From Callorhinus ursinus (lineage: Eukaryota > Chordata > Mammalia > Carnivora > Otariidae), in the NCBI RefSeq assembly GCF_003265705.1, contig NW_020312968.1:11027732-11091731 (forward strand): a stretch of DNA of 64,000 nt, in the 5' to 3' direction. Below the pieces are notes generated by a model. The model made no database searches. It was not told the origin of the DNA and saw only the letters and a list, made by a program, of their open reading frames with translations. Of this stretch, positions 10,574 through 20,534 are shown piece by piece. Numbering within the stretch: the first letter of the stretch is position 1; every line of letters starts with the position of its first letter. The translations under genes and the position numbers were made by a program.

Positions 10574-10764
10574 TCCTCTTGGAGCTCTGCCTCCTTGGGA
10601 GAGCCTAAGTCTGCCATCTTCCCTGGAGTGGGACAGAATCAAGTAAGATGAAGTCTGGTCCTTCTTCACTCAGCTGTTCTATGAGGTTAATGGCATTTTA
10701 GTAGAAGAATGCATTTGAACAAATGCATTCTTGGAGCTGAACAAATGGTCCTCTTGGAGCTCTG
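10574..10764 (+). repeat. Duplicated segment, copy B, between 16-bp direct repeats
   Basis: Bases 10588-10720 match copy A at 2630-2770. The block is flanked by identical 16-mers TCCTCTTGGAGCTCTG at 10574-10589 and 10749-10764, which look like a target-site duplication. The right part (10717-10764) holds two imperfect copies of GAACAAATG...CTTGGAGCT, and 10707-10730 forms a perfect hairpin with 10-bp arms and a GAAC loop. Confidence 0.8.
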
Positions 10765-10903
10765 GGGATGTAAGTTGGCCCTAGAGGAAAAGAGCCCCTC
10801 TTTCTTACAAAAGAGGTCTGGCTATATAATGTGCAGGACCCAGGGTAAAAGGAAAATGCAAGGTCCCTTGTTTAAAAAATTATTAAGAATTTCAAGATGG
10901 TGG

Positions 10904-11096
10904 GGGAGCGCCTGGGTGGCTCAGTCATTAAGCATCTGCCTTCGGCTCAGGTCATGATCCCAGGGTCCTGGGATCGAGCCCCACATCGGGCTCCCTGCTC
11001 TGCGGGAAGCCAGCTTCTCCCTCTCCCACTCCCCCTGCTTGTGTTCCCTCTCTCGCTGTGTCTCTCTCTGTCAAATAAATAAAATCTTAAAAAAAA
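10904..11096 (+). mobile_element. Can-SINE (tRNA-derived SINE)
   Basis: Full-length copy: tRNA-related head with an A-box-like TGGCTCAGT, a B-box-like GGATCGAGCC, a pyrimidine-rich body and an AAATAAATAAAATCTT A tail. Perfect 19-bp target-site duplications AAGAATTTCAAGATGGTGG at 10885-10903 and 11097-11115 indicate a young insertion. Confidence 0.97.
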
Positions 11097-11115
11097 AAGA
11101 ATTTCAAGATGGTGG

Positions 11116-12530
11116 CAACAGAGCATTAAACCCAGCAGGGGCCCCTCTGGGTGTGGGACCCTGTGCACGTGTTGCAACCCTATGAAGCTGGCCCTGCTGG
11201 CCATCCTGATGGTGGGACCTCATGGAAAGACAGAGATCTCAGCCTGGTCCTCGCTGCTCCAGCCATCCCAGCCAAGGTGCCTGACCCAGGAGGGAAGCCA
11301 TCTTGGATTTCCAGCCCTAGCTGAGCCTCCTAGGGGGAGGCGTGAGTGCACAAGTGATTCCGGGTAAGACCAGCGGAAGAACCCCCGGCTGAGCTCAACC
11401 CAGATTGCAGAACCGTGAGCAGAGACATGTTGTTCTTCACAGAAAACTCACTAAAGCTCTCAGGGCAGGTGGTATAGTCCCGAGGGCCCTTACTTGGGAT
11501 GGTTTGTTATAGAGTCAGTGGTAACTGAGACAGGAGGAGAGAGCATTCACAGCCACGGGACACCTGCTGTGCTCCCGACCCTCACAACAACCTGCCCGTC
11601 GCCCTTGTTTGCAGGAGAGGTTGTAGCATTTCCATGCGGGAGGGACTGCCCCCCACCCCCCGGTTCCACCGTCAGTAAGTGGCAGCGGCAGAATTTGAGC
11701 CCGAGTCTGACCTATTCCAAGACCTTATGATGTTTCTACAATAGAACAAAGAAGGACCCAGGAAAGGTACCTGGACCTTGGAGACTGTTGGGTCGGGATC
11801 TGTCGACAAACATCGTTCCCACGTTTCCTCTGGAATCCCAGAGTTGAAATGTCTGCCGGGAAAGTGATTCCTGATGGGACACCTTCCCATCACAGCTCTA
11901 TCAGCTTCTACAGTAATTCCTGTGCTCCTGGACGTAGCCTGCAGTGGGGCTTGCTCTGGTTTCCTGATGGGGATGATACTAAGAACATTGCACGGGATTA
12001 GCTAGGGTTAGTCACCGCTGATTTATGCACCTCTTAACCCCCAACAAACCTCAGGCACCTGTGGTCAACTGGGAATGATGTGGGGATGCTGGGACCTTGC
12101 ACCCAGAAGGCATAAGAATTAATTTCAACAGTAGATGAAGCCAGAGTTCATTAAGAAGCTGAAACAGTTGTCCCTCTGTGATGGCATCTGATTTAAAAAA
12201 AAAAAAAAAAAGACTTTCTATGTATGTTACTCGCGGTTTTGAATTTTCTTTACCGAGTCTTCTTGAGTGTCATCAAGGGGTGAGTGAGTGTGTAGGCAGG
12301 TGCCCGTCTGTCTGTCCGTCTGCCTGTGGGTGGTGAACTCATCACACTAGGTCAGCCATGAGATCACGGTTAAATGCTAAGTCAGCCTTAAGCCAAAGAA
12401 GGACAGTCCCCAGCCCAGAGGAGGTGCTGGGCAGGAAAGCGGTGTGGACCAGTGTTTATGAGCACAGATCTGGAATCCAAAATCCCGAGGTCCAGTGCCT
12501 AGTTGTACTTCTTACTCATCAGTCATTGCA
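11116..12530. other. Unannotated stretch
   Basis: I see no gene or clear repeat. There is a short A run near 12194-12210 and a degraded GTCT repeat near 12306-12330. Confidence 0.5.
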
Positions 12531-12532
12531 AT

Positions 12533-12900
12533 GGGCTGAATGTCTGTGACCCCCCCCAAAAAAATTCCTATGTTGAATCCTAACCCCCACTGTGATGGTA
12601 TTTGGAGGTGGGGCCTTCACAGGGGATGAGGTCATGAGGGTGGAGCCCTCATGAGGGAGGAATGAGATTCGTGTCCTTATAGAAGGGACCCCGGAGAGCT
12701 CTCGCCCCCTCCGCCGTGTGAGGACACAGCAAGAAGTAGGCCATCGGCAACCGGGAGAGAGCCCTCACCTCACACTGAATCTGTGGCATCTTGGGCTCAG
12801 ACTTCCAAGCTCCAAATTGTGAGAAATGAGTGTCTGTTGTTTATAAGCCACCCGGTCTGTGTTAGAGACACCGTTAGAGCAGCCTGGACGGTCTGAGATG
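12533..12900 (+). repeat. Old LTR-like interspersed repeat
   Basis: It has the series typical of a common old repeat: GGGCTGAATGT, CCTAACCCCCA(C/A)TGTGATGG, TTTGGAGGTGGGGCC, ATGAGGTCATGAGGGTGG, GTGTGAGGACACAGCAAGAAG, GTGAGAAATGAG and AAGCCACCCGGTCTGTG. I assign it to the MaLR/ERVL-like LTRs with limited confidence. The same family occurs reversed at 15.8 and 57.4 kb. Confidence 0.6.
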
Positions 12901-13839
12901 GTGAGGAACTCTGTAAGCCTCAGTCTCCTACTTCCCTGGAAAATGAGATGCATGAGGGCTAAAGGAGCTAGAACACGGTCAACAAGGTGCCAGGCTTCAG
13001 ACAAGGACTTAGCGAATATCAGCTGTCGTTTTATCTGATGAGCCAAAGAAGGCAAACATCCGTTCTCTGACTCCCTTGCCTTGTCCTCCGTGTCCTTTCT
13101 CTGAAAAGTGTGGGATTTCTGTCTTCTCTTCCCTCTCCCCTCACCTGCTGTCTGGTCCCCTCTTGCTACCCATCCCCCTTTCTCCCTCTCTGTCCCCAGC
13201 TTCCTTCACCTTCTGCTCCGGAATTGGGGTTGAGCTTCAGAGAGGACAGAGGAGGTAGCAGGGCAGAGAGGCATTGGGTGCCAATGGGGCTATCTAGACT
13301 TTTCTAGGAATTTTTCCAGGACTCTTAACATTAGGCAAAACCTCAGCAACCATCTGATGGTGTCCAAACCCCTCACTTATGGGTAAGGACACCTGGGCAA
13401 GAACTCATGTCTCCCGGATTCCCATCCAAAAGAAAAGAAGGGGGGAAGCCAACCCCACATTTCCGTCTCAACCAGGATGGCCTTACTTCTCAAAGCACTA
13501 CCCCTCCTTCCTTGCTCAGCTGCGGTAATCTCAAATTGTACCAAGATTTTGGCCATGATGGACTCCCCTCTGTGCACCAAGATGTTCATCTCCCGGGACA
13601 CCCATAGAAATACTATTAGTAAATATTATCCGTCACTTTTTTCTGAGACCTTACTCTTTTCTAAGTAGTGTGTTAAGCACCAACTGACTTGGTTTTATTT
13701 TCTTGTTTGTGTTAAAAATGTTACATTTGCAGCATTGGAATACACGTCTGACGTCTGAGCCAAAGTGAACAAAAGCAAAAAAGATACAAATGGGTTTTTA
13801 AAAGTTGTTTCTTCCTCCAAATTAGCTCTGTTCTGTTGT

Positions 13840-13962
13840 ACAAGTCACCTTTTCTGAGGCCCCTTTCTCATCTGTTCACTGGGGATGGAAACATCTGCAG
13901 GGCTATCGTAAAGCTCGAAAGCACATTTGTCTGACACCAAGTATTCAATAAACAATAATTGT
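13840..13962 (+). repeat. MIR fragment
   Basis: The core TTTCTCATCTGTTCACTGGGGAT...GGGCTATCGTAAAG and the ending GTATTCAATAAACAATAATT match a MIR. Confidence 0.6.
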
Positions 13963-14266
13963 CATCATTACTCCATTTGGCAGTTTGGCCAGGAATTGTC
14001 GGGGAGTTGGGATGACAAGTGAGGAAGCCAAGGACGTAACGGAAGACTAAAGGGTGTAATAAGGATAATAGATTTTAAATAGATTACTCATTTTTACATT
14101 CTGAGAATGACATTCTCTCTGATTCTTCTGAGGTTTCTCTGTGCCTTAGGGAGGCCTGAGATTTTTAGGGCAAGAATGCAAAGTGAAAAAAAAGAGTAAA
14201 GGTCCAGCGTTTAACTTTCAAATTTGAGTTTCTAGAAAGACAGTCTTTAGAAGTCATCAATTGTCT

Positions 14267-14453
14267 GGGGCGCCTGGGAGGCTCAGTTGGTTAAGCATCT
14301 GACTCCCGATTTCGGCTCAGGTCATGATCTCAGGGTTGTGAGATCGAGCCCTGCGTTAGGCTCTGCACTGTGCATGGAGCCTGGTGGGGATTCTCTCCCT
14401 CCCTCTGCCCCTCCTCCTGCACTCACGCTCTCCCTCTCAAAAAAAAAAAAAAA
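14267..14453 (+). mobile_element. Can-SINE, older subfamily
   Basis: It starts GGGGCGCCTGGGAGGCTCAG and has a B-box-like GAGATCGAGCCCTGC, a GGGGATTCTCTC body and an A14 tail without the AAATAAAATC end. It differs from the young copies and has no clear target-site duplication. Confidence 0.92.
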
Positions 14454-14484
14454 GTCACGGGTTATAGAATAAGAAAAGGATTTT

Positions 14485-15177
14485 CTAAATTCCTACCACG
14501 TCTGTTAACAGATCAAGGGTCTGAATGGCAGAGCTGAGGTCTAAGCCATCAGTAAAGAGATGTGAGTTCGACCTAAGGGGTGTCCTTGCTAAGCAGAAAA
14601 GTTGGGGTGGTTTTTTCCCCCCTTTCCAAACTAGGAGAGTGCCAGGAAAAGACAAGACAGAGACTGGAGTGGAAAAAACGAGCCCCATGTGTCTTGGGTG
14701 AGATATGGGTGGTACATACATTGAGGGAAAGCCGGGTCTACCCTGGCTCCCCCCATTGGCCCCCTGGGTCTGTCTCCAAAAAAGGTAGGTAATGACCTTG
14801 TCAAGGCACCCAGTGGCTGGAAGGATCTGAGGATGACAGGGAAACTGACCACTCAGAACAGACAGGTCAGACTGAGGTGGTGCCTTCCACCCCACCCTGA
14901 TCATCAGAGCCTGCCAGGGGCCACCCGGGGAGAAAAAGAAGCAGAGGAACATGAAGCACAGCAGAAATCGCACTTTTGTCCACATTGCCAGACAGATGAG
15001 ATACTGATGTTCAGCCAAAGAACTTTCTGGAACCGTTACGGAGATCCTGCATCTGGGGCCTGCCCAGTCTGTGGCCTGCAGTGCAGATGGCTGCCAACTC
15101 ATGACATCATAGGTAACATCAACAGTGGTGCAGAGGAATGCCCCACTGGCTAAGAATGACAAAGGACGATATTTCAA
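14485..15177 (-). other. Unidentified 230-codon open frame
   Basis: This is the longest frame outside the L1 and the CpG island. It starts with Met at 15177 and overlaps no recognised repeat. The product has a hydrophobic segment rich in Phe, Leu and Cys near the middle, but no domain I recognise. It may be a chance frame: base composition is near neutral and nothing upstream suggests a promoter. I do not call it a gene. Confidence 0.15.
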
Positions 15178-15564
15178 TAAAGGGTCATTTCACAACAAAA
15201 CACAGCATGGTTATCAGGCAGAGGGTCTGCATGAGTGCTCTCGGACCTCCTAAACCCCGGGTGGCCCAGGAGGGACCCAGCCATCTCCGCAGGTCCTCGA
15301 GGATGTGGGCACTGATGAGTGAAGAGTCAGATGGCCGTGGCAAGGGATGGGCTGCATGGCCTAAGCCAAGGGCCAGATAAGGAGTGTGGCTGAGACACAG
15401 AGGGGTCTGTGGGCCACCAAAACCAACGTGGGAGCTGGGAGCAAGTCACAAGAGAAGACCCTGGAGCCCTGACTAAGGCAGAAAAAGCCACAGTTTCCCC
15501 AAGCACGCACATCAACGGTGCCGTCAATCAGATACCCAGAGACATTGCTAAAAACATCAGCACC

Positions 15565-15762
15565 GGGGCGCCTGGGTGGCTCAGTCGTTAAGCATCTGCC
15601 TTCAGCTCGGGTCATGGTCCCAGGGTCCTGGGATCGAGCCCCGCGTCGGGCTCCCGGCTCAGCGGGAAGTCTGCTTCTCCCTCTCCCGCTCCCCCTGCTT
15701 GCGTTCCCTCTCTCGCTGTGTCTCTCCCTGTCAAATAAATAAAATCTTAAAAAAAAAAAAAA
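15565..15762 (+). mobile_element. Can-SINE, young subfamily
   Basis: Full-length head, body and AAATAAATAAAATCTT tail. Short flanking repeats ATCAGCACC at 15556-15564 and 15763-15771 fit a target-site duplication. Confidence 0.96.
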
Positions 15763-15775
15763 ATCAGCACCAACT

Positions 15776-16145
15776 ATCTTAGCTCAGGCTGCATAACGAA
15801 ATACCATAGGCTGTGTGGTTTACACAACAGACATTTATCTTCTCACACTTCTGGAGGCTGGGAAGTCCAAGATCAAGGGGCTAGCGAATTAGGTTTCTGG
15901 TGAGAGCTCTCTTCATAATTTGTAGAGGCCCAGCTTCTCACTGTGTGTGCACCGGGCCTTCCCTTGGTGTGTGCATGCAGAGAGAGAAAGTGAGGTTTCT
16001 CTTCTTTTTATAAGGCCCCACCCTCACGACCTCATCTCAACCTAACTACCACCCCCCAAAGACCCCATCTCCAAACACCATCACATTGGGGGTTAGGGCT
16101 TCAACATATGCATCTGGGGGCACAAACATCCAGTGTTTGTAACAC
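15776..16145 (-). repeat. Old LTR-like interspersed repeat
   Basis: This is the reverse orientation of the 12.5-kb family: GGCTGCATAACGAAATACC, CTTCTGGAGGCTGGGAAG, TCTCCAAACACCATCAC, TTGGGGGTTAGGGCTTCAAC and ATATGCATCTGGGGGCAC. The Can-SINE above lies just before it. Confidence 0.6.
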
Positions 16146-16561
16146 CAGCCCTGATCATAGGTGTGCAAATCTACAGCTTGGTTTTCACCTATTGCCACCA
16201 AGTCACCCACCTGCCACTGTGACACCACAAGGTACCATCTTGGAAAGCAAGGCAGGAAACAAACAAGATTAGCCATCTACCTTGAAATGAAAACAAAAAC
16301 AAAACAACTCTTTAAACCAAAACTTCTTTCCTATCTAAAGAGACTAAGATACCGTTAATGGTTAATGCAGTGAAAGCTGATGACAGAGATTTGGTCAGTT
16401 GTAGGAAACCACACTTACTTTGCACGCTGAATGTAATTTGATACATTTGGACCCCATTATATGAAAGGAAAAAAAATTGCCCTTGACTTTACTATGCTAA
16501 ACATCCATTGCATCTTTAAGGTATCTCTTTTCCACCTGTTTTGCATATGCATGCTTATTTT

Positions 16562-16760
16562 TTTTAAAGATTTTATTTATTTATGTTGCGAGACAGAGAG
16601 CATGAGAGAGAGAGAGAGAGAGAGCACGAGCAGGGGGAGGGGCAGAGAGAGAAGCAGACTCCCCGCTGAGCAGGGAACCCTACGTGGGGCTCCATCCGGA
16701 CCCCAGGATCATGACTGGAGTCGAAGGCAGACGCTTAACCAACTGAGCCACCCAGGCACC
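16562..16760 (-). mobile_element. Can-SINE, reverse orientation
   Basis: It begins with the poly-T and AAAGATTTTATTTATTTA tail complement and ends GAGCCACCCAGGCACC. Flanking repeats CATATGCATGCTTATTTT (16544-16561) and CATATGCACGCTTATTTT (16761-16778) differ at one base. An AG repeat lies at about 16605-16624. Confidence 0.95.
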
Positions 16761-17464
16761 CATATGCACGCTTATTTTACATAGCTGCAACGCATATCAT
16801 TCACGTAATTTTATCTGGTGCTATTTGTAAAATTCTCCAAAATCACTTTTCCATGCTGCTATGTGGTCTTCCCAATTATCAATGTTCATGGACACATAAG
16901 CTGTTAGTCAAAACTCCTGCAGTTGCAAATAACATAAAGCCAACCCCAACTAGCATACGGAAAATAGGAATTTAATGGGACAATATTGCGACTGCTCATG
17001 GAACTGCAAAAACCAGGCGGCCTTGGGACCCAAGTGTTAGGGGCCAGGAGCCTCATGTCACCAGAGTTCTTCACTACTAATTCTCCTTCCAGACTCCACG
17101 TGATGGGAACCATGCCACCTGCAAAGGTGGGTGTCAATCATACAACTCTCCAGCATAAGCATAAAAGGAAGATGGGGTCTTTCCAACAAAAAGTCTAAGG
17201 GAAAGCCTTTGCCTTGGGTTGGCTCATGTGTCCATCCTGCACCAATCACTGTGATGAAAAAGAAGGGTTACAGTGGCCCTTTCCGAGTTGCTTTTCTGCT
17301 TCTTTAATGGGAGCAGAGGGAGGGCGGAATCTCCTAATAGAAGGCTAGTATCTACAACACATAATTGATTTAAACAGCCTATTTAACATTTAGACTGTAA
17401 TTATTTTGCTCTGTGAAATTATTTGCCAGAACACCTCCTCTCCTTTGAGATTGTTCACTTGCAA

Positions 17465-17645
17465 GAGAAGGGAATTCATGTTTATTGATCACCTCTGTGC
17501 CGGGAGTTTAGCTGCAGGAGGTACATTTCCATTAGCCACATGTTCCAAACGGGGAAGCAAAGACTAACGGAGTTAGAAGGCTCACTTAAGGTGGTTCAGC
17601 TACTAAGTGACAGTGACTTGAAAACCTGCATCTTGATTAAGATCA
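17465..17645 (-). repeat. MIR-like fragment
   Basis: TTTATTGATCACCTCTGTGCCGGG...AACGGGGAAGCAAAGACTAAC...GTTCAGCTACTAAGTGACAG fits a reversed, diverged MIR or MIR3. Confidence 0.5.
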
Positions 17646-17649
17646 GTGG

Positions 17650-18797
17650 ATCAATACAAAATTGCAAAGGACAGTACTTTCTAAAAGTCCATAAGAAAGC
17701 TATAAAAACATATTAGATATTGTGGGGACGACGTCTGAGGGAGAAGAGAAAAATCCTTAACAGGCTCCCATTTCCCTACTTAACAGCACCTCCTTTCTTC
17801 TCAGACTAACAGCCTGGGGTCTTCCCGACCTTTGGCTCTCCCTCAAGGAAGTTCACACATTGTTTTCAGAAGCCAACACTGTATCCTCCTGTACCTACTT
17901 GCAGGAAAATAACCGGGCTTCCAGTAAATGTAATTGGTATTAGCAATGATTTATTATACACCCAGTTCTCCAGATGGCCCTTCGTGTGGAGGTTATTTTT
18001 CCTGAAAACAGAAAAATATGGAATTTCCCCCCACTCCTCAGGTTATAACAGGTCCACAATCGACTCCGTCAAAGTTGGAACCAAAAACTTTTGACAGAGT
18101 TCCCTTAAGACAGAGAGAAATACCAAAAAAAAAAAAAAAAAAAATGCATTCCATCTGGTAAATAATTGCTGGGGTCGCATTCCTGTGCATTCAGGCACAA
18201 GCTAACTTCTGTAGAGCACAAAGCTGTGAAAATGTCTAGGCCTAATGGGGCAATAGGAGATAAGATCTACTTAGACCTATCGTATCCTCAAAATGCAGCC
18301 TCCTGGGCTGCTGGGGCATCCTGGACTCCCAGCTCATCCACAGTCGGATGAGCTAGACGGACCTAAAATTACTCCAAGATGCCTGAGGAAATTCTCTCTG
18401 GAGTACAAAAGGTTGGATGGACACATTAAGAGTGAGGAGGAGCGTTTGCCAAGGTCATTTTCAGATGACCGTGTTTGCAGAGCCAAGTCAAACGTGGTTC
18501 TAAGTAACCTGTCTTCTTCCTAAAGAGCAGGCTGGAAAATGTATCTAAAAGCTACCTCGGTCTTGTGATGGGATGCTTGGGAACGGGAACAGCGTTCAGC
18601 AGGAAGCAAGGAGCTGCCAAAAGAATTTAAAGCATAGGAGTTAATATATAGCACATTAAGTTCAGCTGGCGAATCTATGCTCTGATTTTCATTCAGGAAG
18701 AACTCTTTTAAGTCAGAGCTTGCTACCCATGGAACACACTTCCTCATAAGCTCCCTGCCTCTGGAAGCCTAGGCAGGAGAGCCACACGCTAGAGATC

Positions 18798-18848
<51 letters not shown>

Positions 18849-20025
18849 GGGGGGTGATCCAAGAATTTGGGGAGCTGGGTTCAAGTTAGAGCTCATAGAT
18901 GCAAATGCCTTTTAGGTGTCAGGCAGTTAAATTGTTTAAAATGTTAAGTGGATCAGACCCAGAATGACTGGACAGGCACACCCCACCTAAAGGCGTTCAA
19001 ACTCAATATTATTTAAAAAAAAAAAAAAAAGCATTGGCTTGGCCAAATAAAACATCTCTGCAGGATTTGGCTGTGGATCGAGAGGACGGTTTGCCATTCC
19101 TGAACTAAAAGATCCTGAAGCTTTCTTTGACTTCTTGGTTCTGTGCATGTGGAAATAATACATTTTCTCTCTTAAGAGCCAAGCATTTGTGTTAACCTTT
19201 GCGGTAGGAGAAGACAGGCTGCCTAGAAGTACAGAATGTGGTCTCCATCCTCTAAGACCTCAAAAATATTTTTAAACTAGATGTGTTCATACAAAGGCAA
19301 CATACAGGCAAAACTGTATAAAGGCCTATAGCCACTCAGAGGAAGCAGCACTAACTTTTATCTAGATTGGTCTACAAAGAGCCACAGAATAGGCAATTTG
19401 GGCTTAAAGGAACAAACACTGAGATAAACCGAGAGCAGAGTTATCAGGTGGTGAGAATAGTATAAAAAACAAAACAAAATGAACAGAAAGACCAAAAGGT
19501 GGGGGATGGGTAGAGGGAGGTCCTTGGATCCTGCAAGAGTCCTCTCAACTTCTTCCCCAGACCCTGAAACCGGCTTCCCGTCACCTGTTCGGCTCTGAGC
19601 CTGAGTCCCGCTTCTCCCCAGCCTCCAGCTCTCCCTCAGCAGGGACTGAAGGCTTTCACTGGGGCCCCAGTTCCCCTGGCTGGGCCCCCACCACCTGCGC
19701 TCAGAGCCTGAGAGCCCCCCCTTCCATGGCACACCTTGGCCCCGTTGCCTATTTGCAGACTATTCAACAGGCTGCTTATCCGCCACTCCGAGGGACAATT
19801 ACACCTGGTGATGCTAACCCACCAAGGCAAGTGAATTCAATTTGCAAGTTGACAGTACTTCTAAAAACTTGATGACCAGATGTGAGAAGGCAGAACCCCT
19901 CTTCCAAATTTGAATTTGGCTTGGGAACTCCTTGGTATTTGCAGCGTGCGCTTGGTGGTATGTTAGTTGCCGTCAGTCGCTCACGGTGACTCATGGCTCA
20001 CAAGGCGTCAAGATCTGTGCTGGGC
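17650..20025. other. Unannotated stretch
   Basis: Apart from A runs near 18125 and 19016 and the TG repeat at 18.8 kb, no repeat or exon was recognised. Short open frames near 18.2-18.7 and 19.4-19.8 kb have no recognisable product. Confidence 0.45.
18799..18845. repeat. TG dinucleotide microsatellite
   Basis: About 23 TG units, followed by TTTGGGGGGG. Confidence 0.95.
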
Positions 20026-20029
20026 TCAG

Positions 20030-20170
20030 TACATGCATCCCTCCCTTGCCTCCTCCCTAAACCCCTAAGATGGGGTCCATCCTTATCCCCTCTGTACTGA
20101 TGAGTAAACTAGGCCCAAAGTCCCGCCATCAGCGAGAGCACAGATTCAAATTCAAGGCTTCTGTCTCCAG
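20030..20170 (-). repeat. MIR fragment
   Basis: CCTTATCCCCTCTGTACTGATGAGTAAACTAGGCCC...GCACAGATTCAAATTCAAGGCTTCTGTCTCCAGA is the reversed MIR core. Confidence 0.55.
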
Positions 20171-20344
20171 AACCATGGTCTGCAACCACGAACCATAACA
20201 CGACACAACCGCATGCCAGCGTGCCGCTCCTGGGGCGGGTGTGAGCATACACTCCACTGCCCGGGGGCCTCTGCTGGCCCAGCAGTTGAGGTGAGCCTCC
20301 CTCGCTGCCCCCATGCACTGTGGGAATTTCTGTCACCGGCTTTT

Positions 20345-20530
20345 CTAACAGTGTGAGACTCTCACGTTAGATCACCTGGGGCATTTCAAAAACAGCCAGC
20401 ACTGACGCCCCAATCCCAGCCCCCAGCCCCCAGAGATTCACGTTTAATGGGTTTGGGTTTGAGCCAGACGTTGGTGTCCTATAAGATCTCCCCAGAGGAC
20501 CCGGATATGCAGGAAAGCTTGAGAACACAG
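20345..20530 (+). repeat. MER5A-like hAT-Charlie fragment
   Basis: ATCACCTGGGGCATTT, CACTGACGCCCCAATCCCAG, CAGAGATTCACGTTTAATGGG, AAGATCTCCCCAGAGGACCC and GAAAGCTTGAGAAC follow the order of a MER5-type non-autonomous DNA transposon. Confidence 0.55.
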
Positions 20531-20534
20531 GCGG

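Noticed and set aside
10904..11096. tRNA-like head with A and B boxes
   Set aside because: It belongs to a Can-SINE and not a functional tRNA gene. The same head recurs about fifteen times with SINE bodies and tails.
18166..18523. Short open frames with a hydrophilic, exon-like appearance
   Set aside because: No acceptor and donor pair or family match could be supported.
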